A stretch of DNA of 63,436 nucleotides from Cryobacterium inferilacus (GCF_019599185.1 NZ_JAIEUL010000010.1:85976-149411), one strand, 5' to 3'; positions 16,926 to 26,258 are shown, counted from the stretch's first letter. Numbers and translations are program-made. The notes: generated by a model from the sequence alone, not told the origin.

Positions 16926-17819
16926 TTAGCCTTCCTGGGTTGTCGGTGACGGGGATACGGCCGCGCGGGCGCACGCGCTGCGCAACACCCGGCGGGTCAG
17001 TTCGTCAGACAAGTGACGCTTGTACTCGATCGGCCCCCGCTGGTCGGCGATCGGATTGCTGGCGAGGGCAGCGAGGCGGCCGGCCTCGACGAACAGATCT
17101 TCGCGAGGTTTTTCGCCTCGCAGCACTGCTTCGGACTCGGCAATGGTTCCCGACACTCCGACCGCCGTGAGACCGATGGCGACGTCGTCGATGGTGCCGT
17201 CGTCCGCGAGCGAGACGGCCGCTCCGGCCGCTACGATCGCCCAGTCGCCGACCCGACGCTCGACCTTCTCGTAGGCGCTTCCTGAGCGCGGCCGGATCGG
17301 GAAACGGATTTCACACAGCAGCTCGTTCTGCCCGACCGCGGTTTCATACGGCCCCTTGTGGAACTCGCTCATTGCGAGGGTTCTTTCGCCGCCGGGCCCA
17401 CGGATCACTGCCTCCCCGCGCAGAACGTCGCAGACGGTGGTGAGGTCCTCGGCCGGGTCACCCTGACAGAGCGACCCTCCGATCGTTCCCCGGTTGCGCA
17501 CCACGGGATCCGCGATGACGCGCTCGGCATCGGCGAAGATGGGGAACAGCCCGGCAATCTCCGCGGACTCCAGAAGCGTCGTGTGGCGGGTCATCGCGCC
17601 TACCCGCAACTGATTGCCGTCGCGCAGGATGAAATCGAGTTCGAATAGGTCGTTGATGTCGATCAGCCACTCTGGCCGGGCCAGCCTGAGCTTCATCATC
17701 GGCAGCAGGCTGTGCCCGCCGGCAACGATCCGCGACTCGGGGCCGTGACGTTCGAGGAGAGCGAGAGCATCAGCGACGGAGGTCGCTCTGGCGTAGTCGA
17801 AGGGAGCGGGAATCTGCAC
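16926..17819 (-). CDS. coxM: CoxM: CO dehydrogenase FAD-binding medium subunit
   Basis: A 297-residue member of the FAD_binding_5 family. FAD-binding motifs are A-G-G-H-S-L-L-P-M-M-K-L near residues 36-47 and N-R-G-T-I-G-G-S-L-C-Q-G-D-P-A near residues 107-121. It hands electrons to the respiratory chain. It is the first gene of the nine-gene operon coxM-S-L-XdhC/YHS-MobA-like-coxD-coxE-coxG-XdhC, in the M-S-L order of form I clusters. A perfect inverted repeat lies about 40 bp upstream of its ATG and may be the operon's operator. No dedicated regulator gene is adjacent. Confidence 0.95.
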   Translation of the reverse strand: MQIPAPFDYARATSVADALALLERHGPESRIVAGGHSLLPMMKLRLARPEWLIDINDLFELDFILRDGNQLRVGAMTRHTTLLESAEIAGLFPIFADAERVIADPVVRNRGTIGGSLCQGDPAEDLTTVCDVLRGEAVIRGPGGERTLAMSEFHKGPYETAVGQNELLCEIRFPIRPRSGSAYEKVERRVGDWAIVAAGAAVSLADDGTIDDVAIGLTAVGVSGTIAESEAVLRGEKPREDLFVEAGRLAALASNPIADQRGPIEYKRHLSDELTRRVLRSACARAAVSPSPTTQEG

Positions 17820-17858
17820 AGTGGCCTCCTCGGCGGCTCTTCAGTGAGCAACGCCATT

Positions 17859-17877
17859 ACTTGAGGGTCTCTCAAGT
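17859..17877. promoter_or_regulatory. Inverted repeat upstream of the cox operon
   Basis: ACTTGAG-GGTCT-CTCAAGT is a perfect 7-bp inverted repeat with a 5-bp spacer, 40 bp upstream of coxM. It is a candidate regulator-binding site for the operon. Confidence 0.55.
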
Positions 17878-17939
17878 ATCGCCAGCTTGCCTCGAGGCAT
17901 CCGCGATGTCAACATCTCCGTGAGCGAAGGATGTCGTGC

Positions 17940-18481
17940 ATGGCAGCGCACAGCGTACTCACGACGATTATTGCGGTGACGCTCGTCGTCGGAGGGATGC
18001 TCGCGGCCCTCGGGAGCCACTGGGGTTCCTCACTACGAGCGCCTTGGTCATCCCCGACTTCTCCCACCTCGCCGCGGCCTCGCTGACGGTTGCCGTTCTG
18101 CTCCTGGTGCTGGCCGGCGTTCTCGCGGTGCGGATCAGACGCCAACGGCCGCTGGGGCACGCGCAGAAGACGGCCGTGGCGGTGACCGTGGTCGACATCG
18201 CCTTCATGTCAGCGGCGGTCCTGCTGATGCCGGGGCACTCGGCGGCGGCGCAGCCCACCTGGGCGCAGGCCACCTCAGCAGCCCCGCTCGCCTGGGCGCA
18301 CTCTGGCAGCTCACACCTGGTCCTGGCCGACGGCATGATGATCTGGCTGGTCCTGGTGGTGTGGGCATTCTGCACTGTCGTGCTGAGCCTGCCGCCGATA
18401 CTGCGGCGCTCACCGGATGCAGTGTTCCCGCTGGTGTGCTCCGGCTGCATGATCACCGCCATGGCCGCCATGGCCGTCTGA
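17940..18481 (+). pseudogene. Small multi-span membrane protein with apparent frameshift
   Basis: From ATG 17940 (GAAGG nine bases upstream) the frame reads M-A-A-H-S-V-L-T-T-I-I-A-V-T-L-V-V-G-G, a good first membrane segment, but hits a stop near 18084. A second frame, open to 18481, carries A-A-A-S-L-T-V-A-V-L-L-L-V-L-A-G-V-L, then two further hydrophobic segments with His/Met-rich ends (L-L-M-P-G-H-S and L-V-L-A-D-G-M-M-I-W). The join lies near 18020-18040. Either the gene is frameshifted or there is a base error. It resembles four-span DUF5134-type proteins, but I cannot name the family with confidence. It is divergent from coxM. Confidence 0.55.
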
Positions 18482-18551
18482 TCGCTTGCGCGGCGTCGGT
18501 CCACTCCGAAGCCTGATCGGAATTCGGACCTGATTTCGTCGGGACACCGTC

Positions 18552-18583
18552 CCGCCCCGCCCAGGCAAGGTAGGGCGGGGCGG
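18552..18583. terminator. Strong GC hairpin between convergent genes
   Basis: CCGCCCCGCCC and its exact complement GGGCGGGGCGG (11-bp stem, 10-nt loop) sit between the 17940-18481 gene and the glycoside hydrolase that ends at 18589. It is probably a bidirectional terminator. Confidence 0.7.
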
Positions 18584-18588
18584 CCCGG

Positions 18589-20163
18589 TTACTCCAGCCT
18601 GGACCCGAAGATCTGCGCTTCGACGAGCGGACGCACGGCCGCCTCGAGGGCGTCGTCGACGAAGTAGTCCTTGACCCGGTCGTCAAGCAGGTCGTTGGCG
18701 ATCGCGGCCATGATCATCGACTGGTCGAGGGAGAGATACCGGTCGGCCATGGTGCCACTCTCCGTCGCGACGGCGTCGTAGAAACCGCCGGGGCCATAGG
18801 CGCCCAGGTCGTTCTTGATCCCCGCGAGGTTGCTCAGCACGGCCGGCTTGTCGTACGGAAGGGCGAGGAACGATGCGTGGGGCGTGACGACGCCATCGCC
18901 GAACTCGGGGTTCGGGTCGCTGGCCTCGCGGCAGCCCTCGTAGCCCGCATCAACGTTGGTGCGCTCCCGGTCGGAGGCGTAGCCGTCGGTGCTCATGCCC
19001 ACTCCCTCGACCCCGTACTCCGCGTACTCACCGAATGGATCGCTCGCCGGGGAGAAACCCCAGTAGCCGTAGCCGGCCTCGTCGAGACCGTGCTCGATCT
19101 GCGCGCGCACGCTCGCCGGGTGGTTCACGGCCCAGGATTGCGGCCCCCAGTCAGCTTCGGGCACGAGCAGGTCGGGCATCAGCGCCTCGAACATGCTGCC
19201 GCCCCAGGCTGGTACGAGCTTCATGTCGCGGTACTCGTAGACGCCCTCGTAGACGGGCACGCCGAGGTACTCCCGCGTTTCGCCGGTGGGCTTCTGTTCC
19301 TGCCAGTCGAAGTCGCAACCCTGATCGGGCATGGTGCGCAGGGTTCCGTAGTAGGCCTCAGCGGGAATTTGTCCGTTGGCGATGCCGAGGTAGTTCACGA
19401 CGCGCGCTTCGCTCACGCTCGTGTCGTAGTGGTGGCAGGTGTAGTAGAGCTCAGAGCCGTCGTCGCCGTAGTTACCGGGAACGCTGCAGCCGGGAGGGGG
19501 TGTCACCCAGAACCCGCCCCGATTGAGCCCGGCACCGTTGACGGCGTTCGCCCCGCCCTCGGCGTTGTAGAAGTAGCCGAAATCCATGCTGGCATAGAGA
19601 GCATCGGCCGACTTGGCGAGGCGGGGTTCGGCCTCGGCGACGATGCGGAAGGATGCGGCGAGCCAACCGTTGTCGACCGAGCTCAGGAACGGGTCGACCG
19701 GGTCGTTACTACCCGGCCAGGTTGTGAGCTTGTGCCCGTCGCGCGGCGAGTACCAGTTGTAGAACATGCCGCTGGGCTCGTGCCGCTCGATCCGGTCAAG
19801 GGTCTTGAGAGTGGATTTCATCCGCTTGAAGGCATCCTGCTTGCTGATGATGCCGAGGTCCCGCGCCGAGACGACCGACCACAGGTAGCCGCCGATGTTG
19901 GTCGGGCTGGTGTTGTCGCTCGGCTCGGACAGGTCGCCCTGAAGCTTGTCGGCGGGCAGCCCGGTCTTCGTGTCGGTCATGGCCTCGAGGGAGGCCCAGG
20001 TGTCGACGGCATAGCCCTCAAGGACCGCACCATCTCCGGTGGGATCACCCTTCGCGGGCCCCTTCGATGTGCCGGGGGCGGCGGTGGCGGCGCTCGGCGC
20101 GATGATGAGTGTTCCCGCGACCAGCGCGGTGCACATCAGTGCAAACTTCGGTGTTCGTTTCAC
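18589..20163 (-). CDS. Secreted glucoamylase-like / GH144-type glycoside hydrolase
   Basis: A 524-residue protein. GTG 20163 is chosen: GAAGGA lies 7 bp upstream and a Sec signal follows (K-R-T-P-K-F-A-L-M-C-T-A-L-V-A-G, cleavage near A-T-A-A). The mature part is an (alpha/alpha)6-type catalytic region. The glucoamylase-family landmark is W-G-G-S-M-F-E-A-L-M-P near residue 330, followed by Y-G-Y-W-G-F-S-P-A-S-D. Relatives include endo-beta-1,2-glucanases (GH144) and DUF3131 proteins. The substrate is not certain, but an extracellular glucan is likely. A LacI-like palindrome lies 101 bp upstream, suggesting sugar-responsive control. Confidence 0.75.
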   Translation of the reverse strand: MKRTPKFALMCTALVAGTLIIAPSAATAAPGTSKGPAKGDPTGDGAVLEGYAVDTWASLEAMTDTKTGLPADKLQGDLSEPSDNTSPTNIGGYLWSVVSARDLGIISKQDAFKRMKSTLKTLDRIERHEPSGMFYNWYSPRDGHKLTTWPGSNDPVDPFLSSVDNGWLAASFRIVAEAEPRLAKSADALYASMDFGYFYNAEGGANAVNGAGLNRGGFWVTPPPGCSVPGNYGDDGSELYYTCHHYDTSVSEARVVNYLGIANGQIPAEAYYGTLRTMPDQGCDFDWQEQKPTGETREYLGVPVYEGVYEYRDMKLVPAWGGSMFEALMPDLLVPEADWGPQSWAVNHPASVRAQIEHGLDEAGYGYWGFSPASDPFGEYAEYGVEGVGMSTDGYASDRERTNVDAGYEGCREASDPNPEFGDGVVTPHASFLALPYDKPAVLSNLAGIKNDLGAYGPGGFYDAVATESGTMADRYLSLDQSMIMAAIANDLLDDRVKDYFVDDALEAAVRPLVEAQIFGSRLE

Positions 20164-20263
20164 AGAGTGTTCCTTCGTGTCGTCTTTGACCGCGTCGGAC
20201 GCCGGCTGACCGACCACCGAATATCCGGGCCGATCTGAGGCGTTCTCAGCACGTTCTGACGAG

Positions 20264-20277
20264 TGTATGCGCATACA
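20264..20277. promoter_or_regulatory. LacI-type palindromic operator candidate
   Basis: TGTATGCGCATACA is a perfect 14-bp palindrome with a central CG, the shape of LacI-family operators. It lies 101 bp upstream of the GH144-like gene start. Confidence 0.5.
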
Positions 20278-20316
20278 TCATGCGAAGCGCAAGGAATCCT
20301 CAGTACGCCGCGAGCC

Positions 20317-21930
20317 CTAGCCGCCGGTTCTCGGCGCGAGGAGGATCTGCACGGCCTCAATCCGTTTGGCCATACCCGAAGTGCCCGCCGTTCCGCCGTC
20401 GACGGCCCAAGACTGCCAGCCCAGATCCTGCACTTGCGCGCGGTAGTAGACCCTGTAATGATTCGCCATCTCACCGGTCAGCCTGATTTCAAACGCTTCC
20501 AGACGCAGCCCCCGTCCGGCTATGCCGATGGGCTCGACGGAGGATGTCCACGGCTGCCAACCGATCGACTGCACCAGCCCCCGCCACTCGAAGTCACCGG
20601 CATAAGCGGTGCTGGCGACGGTGAGGCGCAATGACTCCACCCGAAGGGCGCGACCCGTGGTGCCGGCGACGGTCCCATCCGAGACGTTCGCCATCCAGCC
20701 CAAGTTCTGAACATGGGCGGCGTACACGGCCGTGGACACCGCTGCGACCTTGGGAACCAACTCGATCGTGACGGCTTCCACCCACCGACCCTGCCCGACG
20801 GTGCCAGCCGTGGCTCCGTCGGTTTTGTACGGCTGCCAGCCCACGTTCTGCACGTGCGCTCGGTACCGGATGCTGTATTGCGAGGCCAGGTCTCCCGTCA
20901 ACCGCAGCTCGAACGCCTCCAGGCGCAGACCACTCCCGGTTGTTCCGATCGGGGACGTCGACGTGGTCCACGGCTGCCAACCGATCGACTGCACCTGCCC
21001 CCGCCAGAGGATGTCGCCCGACAGGCGGTCTCCTGCCACCGATAGGCGTAACGCCTCCATCGGCAACGACCGGCCGGTCGTTCCCGCGGTGGCGCCGTCA
21101 GATACGCTCGGCTGCCAGCCGATCGTTGCGACGTGGGCCTGGTAGACCCCGATGCACGTCATGTTGTAGTCGAAGGTGCCGTCAGTCCATTGAGCGATGT
21201 GCACGGTGCCACCGGAGAAGCAGCGATTCACACAGAGGTCGGATGCCTCACTCGGGTAGTCGAGACGCCCGGCCGGTGACCAGAGGGGCACGTCGGGAAG
21301 CTACCACGATCCGGTGATGGCATCCCAGCCGCTCGCATAGGAGTAGATCCCGTGCGGGAACCCGGCGTCTGCCAGGGCGGCCAGCAGCCCGGAGATGACG
21401 TACCGGTTCTCCTGCCGTTGGGCCGTGGTCGAGCTCGGCCAGGGCTGTCGCGGGCGGGGCTCCACGTCGACCCAGATCCTCTCCGGGTGCCATCCCACCG
21501 CGTTAAGAGAGGAGAGAGCCGCGCGACCCTCGGCGTAGCCGACGTTGCGCAGCCGGTCCGGCCTGGTGCTTGCAGGCCAGGGGCCGTCGTCGCCGTAGGT
21601 GTCGTATTGCGCGGTGGTGGGGAACGTGGCCATGGCATAGGCCTGGGCTCGAACCCCGCGGTCGAGTACCCACTGGAACTGCGTGTCCAAGCAGGGGTTT
21701 TCGGTGAACGCGAGTCCGTTCGTCAGCCCCACGATCACGAACTCCGTATCCTCCGGCGGCATCGGAAGACCGCCAGGACACTGTGGCCACGAAATGTCAT
21801 GTCCGTAGTCGACTGCTCGGGCAGGTGCAGCGAACAACGCTCCGAGAGCGAGGAGAAGTAGAACCGCCAGGAGCCGGGGCGCGGATGCCCAGGAGCGGCG
21901 GCCGGGTCGAAGAGCACTCAGGCCGGCCAT
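20317..21930 (-). pseudogene. Lysozyme-like (GH25/DUF1906-type) protein with ChW repeats, split by an amber codon
   Basis: One continuous frame is broken by a single TAG at 21301-21303. The first part, from ATG 21930 (GAGGGGG upstream), has a signal peptide and a glycosidase-like TIM-barrel start (D-I-S-W-P-Q-C, G-L-A-F-T-E-N-P-C-L, I-W-V-D-V-E-P, G-I-Y-S-Y-A-S-G-W-D-A-I-T-G-S-W). The frame resumes at once with L-P-D-V-P-L-W-S-P-A-G, the natural continuation of that domain. It then has six ChW-type repeats (x-G-W-Q-P-W/Y and T-x-G-x-G-x-R-L/V-E-A), which bind cell-wall glycans. So the gene is intact except for one nonsense codon. A cell-wall or glycan hydrolase is the likely ancestral role. 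Confidence 0.8.
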
Positions 21931-22014
21931 GTTGGCCCCCTCATCACAGGATGCCCAGATCATCCCACTCGGCCACCCTCCCCACTAGGGAAGCTGCCCA
22001 TCATGATGGCGTGG

Positions 22015-22869
22015 CTAGCGAATCAGGGCGTCCAGGGCGGGATGCAGGTGCTTGGTGCCGAGGGCGACGGTGGCCTGCTTGGCTGCGGACGAGAGAGCCG
22101 CATCCGTGTCGGCGCCCATCACGGTGGCATTCAGATAGCCGGCGAAAAAAGCGTCACCGGCTCCGTTGGTGTCGGTGACCGGTGTGGACACCGCGTTCAC
22201 CCGGTGCAGCCCGTCGGCGTCGACGGCCATGGCCCCGTCCGCGCCGAGAGTGCAGATCACGGCCGTGGCACCCGCTGCCACTTGGGCCCGCATGAACGTC
22301 AAGGGCTCGCTCATGCCGTCGGCGTTCATGAAGATGTAGTCGGCGGCACGGATGAACGGCTCGTGAAAGTCGGATACGCCGTCGTAGTCGTGAATATCCG
22401 TCCATACCGGGAGGCCGTTACCGACGGCTGCGGGCAGAAGCGCGCGTGCCCTCTCCGACAGGTCCATCACCAAGGCCACGGCGCCTGAACTGAACGTTTC
22501 GAATTCAGCGACGTCTGGTGCAACGAAGTCCGGCACCGACAGGTAGATCGAGACCCGCTCCCCCGCTTCCGTCATCAGGTTCAGGTGCCGCTCGCTGGCA
22601 CCCGCGAGCGTGGGCCCGCCCACCACCACGCCCGCCGTCTCGAGCACTGAGCGCAACCGGTCGGACACGGCATCGTTTCCCAGCACCGTGTGGCAGGCAA
22701 CAGCACGGCCGAGCCCCACCAGGTGCAGCGCCTTTCCCGCGGAGGTACCTCCTACGGTTTCGTAGTCGTCCAGAGCGAATCGCGTATGGGACCGCGGCTC
22801 CGGCAGGTGATCCAGGTAGACGAGATGGTTCCACGACACCGGCCCGCAGATATAGACGTGATCGCGCAT
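22015..22869 (-). CDS. PfkB-family sugar kinase
   Basis: A 284-residue ribokinase-fold enzyme. The N-terminal G-G-T-S-A-G-K-A-L-H-L is the PfkB signature 1 region near residues 40-50. Signature 2 near residue 235 reads D-T-N-G-A-G-D-A-F-F-A-G and holds the catalytic Asp and anion hole. It phosphorylates a carbohydrate or nucleoside; the substrate is unclear. The start is ATG 22869 with AAAGGC upstream. The next gene downstream on this strand is the broken ChW gene, 84 bp away. Confidence 0.85.
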   Translation of the reverse strand: MRDHVYICGPVSWNHLVYLDHLPEPRSHTRFALDDYETVGGTSAGKALHLVGLGRAVACHTVLGNDAVSDRLRSVLETAGVVVGGPTLAGASERHLNLMTEAGERVSIYLSVPDFVAPDVAEFETFSSGAVALVMDLSERARALLPAAVGNGLPVWTDIHDYDGVSDFHEPFIRAADYIFMNADGMSEPLTFMRAQVAAGATAVICTLGADGAMAVDADGLHRVNAVSTPVTDTNGAGDAFFAGYLNATVMGADTDAALSSAAKQATVALGTKHLHPALDALIR

Positions 22870-23394
22870 GGATGTTGCCTTTCTGAGGCCAGCAGAAGAA
22901 GAGTGTTCACCTCTCCCGGCTGGCCCTCGGGTAGTCGCAGGGTCGCTACCTGGTCGAAATGAGCAAGCCCTTCCAGGTTCTTACGACTGACCATACCTGC
23001 CGCGGCATCATCTGACCGCCGACGCCGACGTCGATTGGCGGGCCGAACACCCTCGGCCTGGCGGTCATGTCGATCGATCGTGGGGTGGCGGGATAGCCCT
23101 AAGCAGATCCGCCAACCAGTTTTTCACCCCGAGGTGCGGTCTCTTGCAAGTAGCCGACGGGCGGGGTCTCCGCATCCTCGCGGGCGGAGCTTCTAGACGG
23201 ACATCCCCGACTGATTCACTGGCTCGCGTCATCGGCACCCTGCCGGGCCGCGAGATGCACAAATATACCGGCATACGCCAGCGGGAGGACCTAGGGGTAT
23301 CGAAGAGCCGATCCAACTGACCTGCATGCAGCCCTGCTCGACGACCCAGCTTCTCACCTGGGTTCCCGACGGAACATCAACATAGCTGCCTATA
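22870..23394. other. 525-bp region without a supported gene
   Basis: Only short low-quality open frames are present. It includes the PfkB leader. Near 23288-23300 is GACCTAGGGGTAT, which resembles one half of the copper operator seen elsewhere but lacks the other half. Confidence 0.5.
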
Positions 23395-24096
23395 TCAGAG
23401 CCCGGTCTGTCCGACACCATATGCAGCTTGCTCAGGCGTGAAGCCTTCAAAAACAAGCTGGTCTACCAGGCCGGAATGCGAGAAGGAACTGTAGGCAAGG
23501 TAGTCTCTGGCTGTCTTTGCCGCCTGTTCGTTCCAGTCAGCACCGACCTTGTCGGTGCCCCAGGTTGCATCCTCGGTAGTGAATCCTTCGAACTCGAGCT
23601 GCCCGATCAGGCCGCTATAGGAGAACGCGCTGTAAGCAAGGTAGTCTTCGGCTGTCCGGAGGGCGTTCTGCTGTGACACTGTTCCGCGAGCGGCCAGCTC
23701 GGCTGCCGCCGCGGCTGCTGCAGCATCGGCCGCTGCGGCCTCCTCGGCCGCTTTCACCGCCGCATCAGCCGCATCCTTCTCCGCCTTTGCCGTAGCATCA
23801 GCCGCCTCCTGCTCTGCTTTTGCCGCAGCGTCAGCTGCGTCCTGCTGCGCTGTGGCTGCGGCCTCCGCCTCAGCCGCGGCGAGATCTTCCGGAGACTGGG
23901 TCTCCTCGACAGCAGCCATCACAGTCATGCCGGCTGGTTCTGTGTTGGATCCCAACGATCCGATGAAGCCGATTAGAACGAGGAACGCCAGTGGACCTCC
24001 GATGAGGTAGCGCTTCTTCCTGAACCAAGCGCGTCGGGGCTTCTGCGAGGCGGAGGGGGTGAGCAAACGTGGATGCAAAGACTGTGATTCGGGCAT
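23395..24096 (-). CDS. Ltp-family host-cell-surface-type protein
   Basis: A 233-residue protein. A basic N-terminus (R-R-A-W-F-R-K-K-R-Y) leads into one membrane segment (L-A-F-L-V-L-I-G-F-I-G). A long Ala/Lys/Glu/Asp coiled-coil stalk of about 80 residues follows. Two C-terminal Ltp (PF07553-type) repeats come last, with the pattern A-x-D-Y-L-A-Y-S-x-F-S-[YH]-S-G-L and W/Y-G-[TV]. These helical repeats occur in actinobacterial and phage superinfection-exclusion lipoproteins. ATG 24096 is the likely start although its ribosome site is weak. The function here is probably surface or envelope related. Confidence 0.75.
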   Translation of the reverse strand: MPESQSLHPRLLTPSASQKPRRAWFRKKRYLIGGPLAFLVLIGFIGSLGSNTEPAGMTVMAAVEETQSPEDLAAAEAEAAATAQQDAADAAAKAEQEAADATAKAEKDAADAAVKAAEEAAAADAAAAAAAAELAARGTVSQQNALRTAEDYLAYSAFSYSGLIGQLEFEGFTTEDATWGTDKVGADWNEQAAKTARDYLAYSSFSHSGLVDQLVFEGFTPEQAAYGVGQTGL

Positions 24097-24347
24097 TACC
24101 CGAATATGACAGGGCAAGACGCGCCCGTCTGTGCCACTTTCGGGGCAAGACTCAAGCGCTCCTGGGCCGCCAGGCTAACCAGAAAGACCGGGCGGCGGTC
24201 GTGGCGGATCACAGGTGGGAGCGGAGCACCAGCCACATCCAACCAGCTTGCCGTTTCCTCGAACACCCCCAGCTCGCCGCCACTGGTGAGAACCCTAGCT
24301 CGGCAACTCGCCATCTAAACTGGACTGTTGCCCACGGAAGGAACCTC

Positions 24348-26258
24348 ATGAGCATGGAAGGCGCGGCCTGGAGCTCGCTCTACAAGATTTCTACCGCCAG
24401 GGACGGCAAGCACGGCTTCTCCCGTGAGTCCGTGCGGCGGATCCTGACGTTCGCGGTGCCCTACCGGTCCAAGCTGCTGATCTTCATCACCCTCTCCACC
24501 GTGGGAGCCTTCCTCGCGGTCGCGACGCCGGTACTCGCCGGCCAGGTGGTCGACGTCATCGTCGCCCAGGGCGCGGTCAGCACGGTCGTTTGGCTCGCCG
24601 TCGTCATCGCCCTCGTGGCCGTGGCCGACGCCGCCGTGTCCCTCGTGACGCGCTGGTACTCGGCGCGGATCGGCGAAGGCGTGATCCTGGACCTCCGCAC
24701 GGCCGTCTTCAACCACGTGCAGAAGATGCCGATCGCATTCTTCACCCGCACGCGCACGGGCGCCCTCGTGAGCCGCCTCAACAACGACGTCATCGGCGCC
24801 CAGCAGGCCTTCAGCGGCACGCTGTCCGGCGTGGTCACGAACCTCGTGGCGCTGATCCTCACCCTGATCGTCATGCTCAGCACGTCCTGGCTCGTGACGG
24901 TTCTCGCCGTGATCATGCTCCCCATCTTTCTGATCCCCGCGCGCCGCATGGGCAGCCGCCTCGCCGCCCTGCGCCGCGAGGCTGCCGATCACAATTCCGC
25001 CATGAGCACGCAGATGACCGAACGCTTCTCGGCGCCCGGCGCCACGCTCGTCAAGCTGTTCGGCCGGCCCGACGAGGAGGCCGAGGAGTTCCGCGTGCGC
25101 GCCGCCCGCGTCCGCGACATCGGCGTGCGCACCGCGATGCTGCAGTTCGTCTTCTTCACCGCCCTGATGCTCGTCTCCGCTCTCGCCCTCGCGCTCGTGT
25201 ACGGGCTCGGCGGTGCCCTCGCACTCGCCGGCCAGCTGAATACCGGTGACGTGGTCACCCTGGCGCTGCTCCTCACTCGCCTGTACGCCCCGCTGACCAG
25301 CCTCGCCAACGCACGGGTGGAGATCATGAGCGCGGTGGTCAGCTTCGAGCGCGTCTTCGAGGTGCTGGACCTCGACCCGCTCATCAAGGAGAAGCCCGAC
25401 GCGGCCGCCGTCCCTGCGGGCCCCGTGTCCGTCGAGTTCGACAACGTCCGCTTCGCCTACCCGTCCGCCGACAAGGTGTCCCTCGCCTCCCTCGAGGAGG
25501 TGGCCACGCTCGACACCCGCGGCGGCGAGGAGGTGCTGCACGGCGTGTCCTTCCGGATCGAACCGGGCCAGACCGTTGCCCTCGTCGGTACCTCCGGTGC
25601 CGGCAAGTCCACCATTGCGCAGCTCCTCTCCCGCCTGTATGACGTCGATAGCGGCGCCGTGCGCCTCGCCGGTGCGGATGTGCGCGATGTCACGTTCGCC
25701 TCCATGCGGCACAGCCTGGGCATGGTGACCCAAGACGGCCACCTGTTCCACGAGACCATCCTCTCCAATCTGCGCCTCGCGCGGCCGGAGGCGTCCGACG
25801 ACGAGGTGTGGGACGCCGTGCGCCGTGCGCGTCTCGAGCCGCTCATCCGGTCCCTGCCGGACCAGCTGGACACCATGGTGGGAGAGCGCGGCTACCGGCT
25901 CTCCGGCGGCGAGCGCCAGCGGATGACCATCGCCAGGCTCCTGCTCGCCCAGCCGCGCGTGGTCATCCTCGACGAGGCAACCGCGGCGCTGGACTCGACG
26001 TCGGAGGCCGCCGTGCAGGCGGCGCTCAGCGAGGCACTCGAGGGACGAACGGCCATGGTCATCGCCCACCGACTTTCCACCATCCGCAGCGCGGACCTGA
26101 TCCTCGTGGTTGAGGACGGCTCGATCGTGGAGCGCGGGACGCACGAGGAACTGCTGGCTGTGGGTGGGCGGTACGAGGAATTGCACCGCACCCAGTTCGC
26201 CGTGCAGAAGAACGTTGCGGCCGATGAGGAAGCGCTGAGCGCGACCTCGTTAAGTTAG
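24348..26258 (+). CDS. ABC exporter, fused permease and ATPase
   Basis: A 636-residue half-transporter. Six membrane helices occupy residues ~30-330 (for example L-L-I-F-I-T-L-S-T-V-G-A-F-L). The ATPase domain has Walker A V-G-T-S-G-A-G-K-S-T-I near residue 420, signature L-S-G-G-E-R-Q-R-M-T-I and Walker B V-V-I-L-D-E-A-T-A-A-L-D. A 25-residue insertion (S-A-D-K-V-S-L-A-S-L-E-E-V) sits just before the first ATPase strand. ATG 24348 is chosen: GGAAGGAA lies 6-7 bp upstream. It would act as a homodimer; the substrate (drug, lipid or peptide) is unknown. Confidence 0.92.
   Translation: MSMEGAAWSSLYKISTARDGKHGFSRESVRRILTFAVPYRSKLLIFITLSTVGAFLAVATPVLAGQVVDVIVAQGAVSTVVWLAVVIALVAVADAAVSLVTRWYSARIGEGVILDLRTAVFNHVQKMPIAFFTRTRTGALVSRLNNDVIGAQQAFSGTLSGVVTNLVALILTLIVMLSTSWLVTVLAVIMLPIFLIPARRMGSRLAALRREAADHNSAMSTQMTERFSAPGATLVKLFGRPDEEAEEFRVRAARVRDIGVRTAMLQFVFFTALMLVSALALALVYGLGGALALAGQLNTGDVVTLALLLTRLYAPLTSLANARVEIMSAVVSFERVFEVLDLDPLIKEKPDAAAVPAGPVSVEFDNVRFAYPSADKVSLASLEEVATLDTRGGEEVLHGVSFRIEPGQTVALVGTSGAGKSTIAQLLSRLYDVDSGAVRLAGADVRDVTFASMRHSLGMVTQDGHLFHETILSNLRLARPEASDDEVWDAVRRARLEPLIRSLPDQLDTMVGERGYRLSGGERQRMTIARLLLAQPRVVILDEATAALDSTSEAAVQAALSEALEGRTAMVIAHRLSTIRSADLILVVEDGSIVERGTHEELLAVGGRYEELHRTQFAVQKNVAADEEALSATSLS

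Noticed and set aside
18877..20238. A 453-codon open frame antisense to the GH144-like gene
   Set aside because: Val/Gly/Arg-rich shadow; the sense gene has a signal peptide, a ribosome site and family motifs.
23284..23300. CTAGGGGTAT as a fourth copper operator
   Set aside because: Only the right half matches. The left half reads GGAGGA rather than ATACCC, and no copper gene follows.
24315..26186. A 623-codon open frame antisense to the ABC exporter
   Set aside because: Composition is dominated by Glu, His, Gly and Asp with no hydrophobic pattern; it is an artefact of high GC on the opposite strand.
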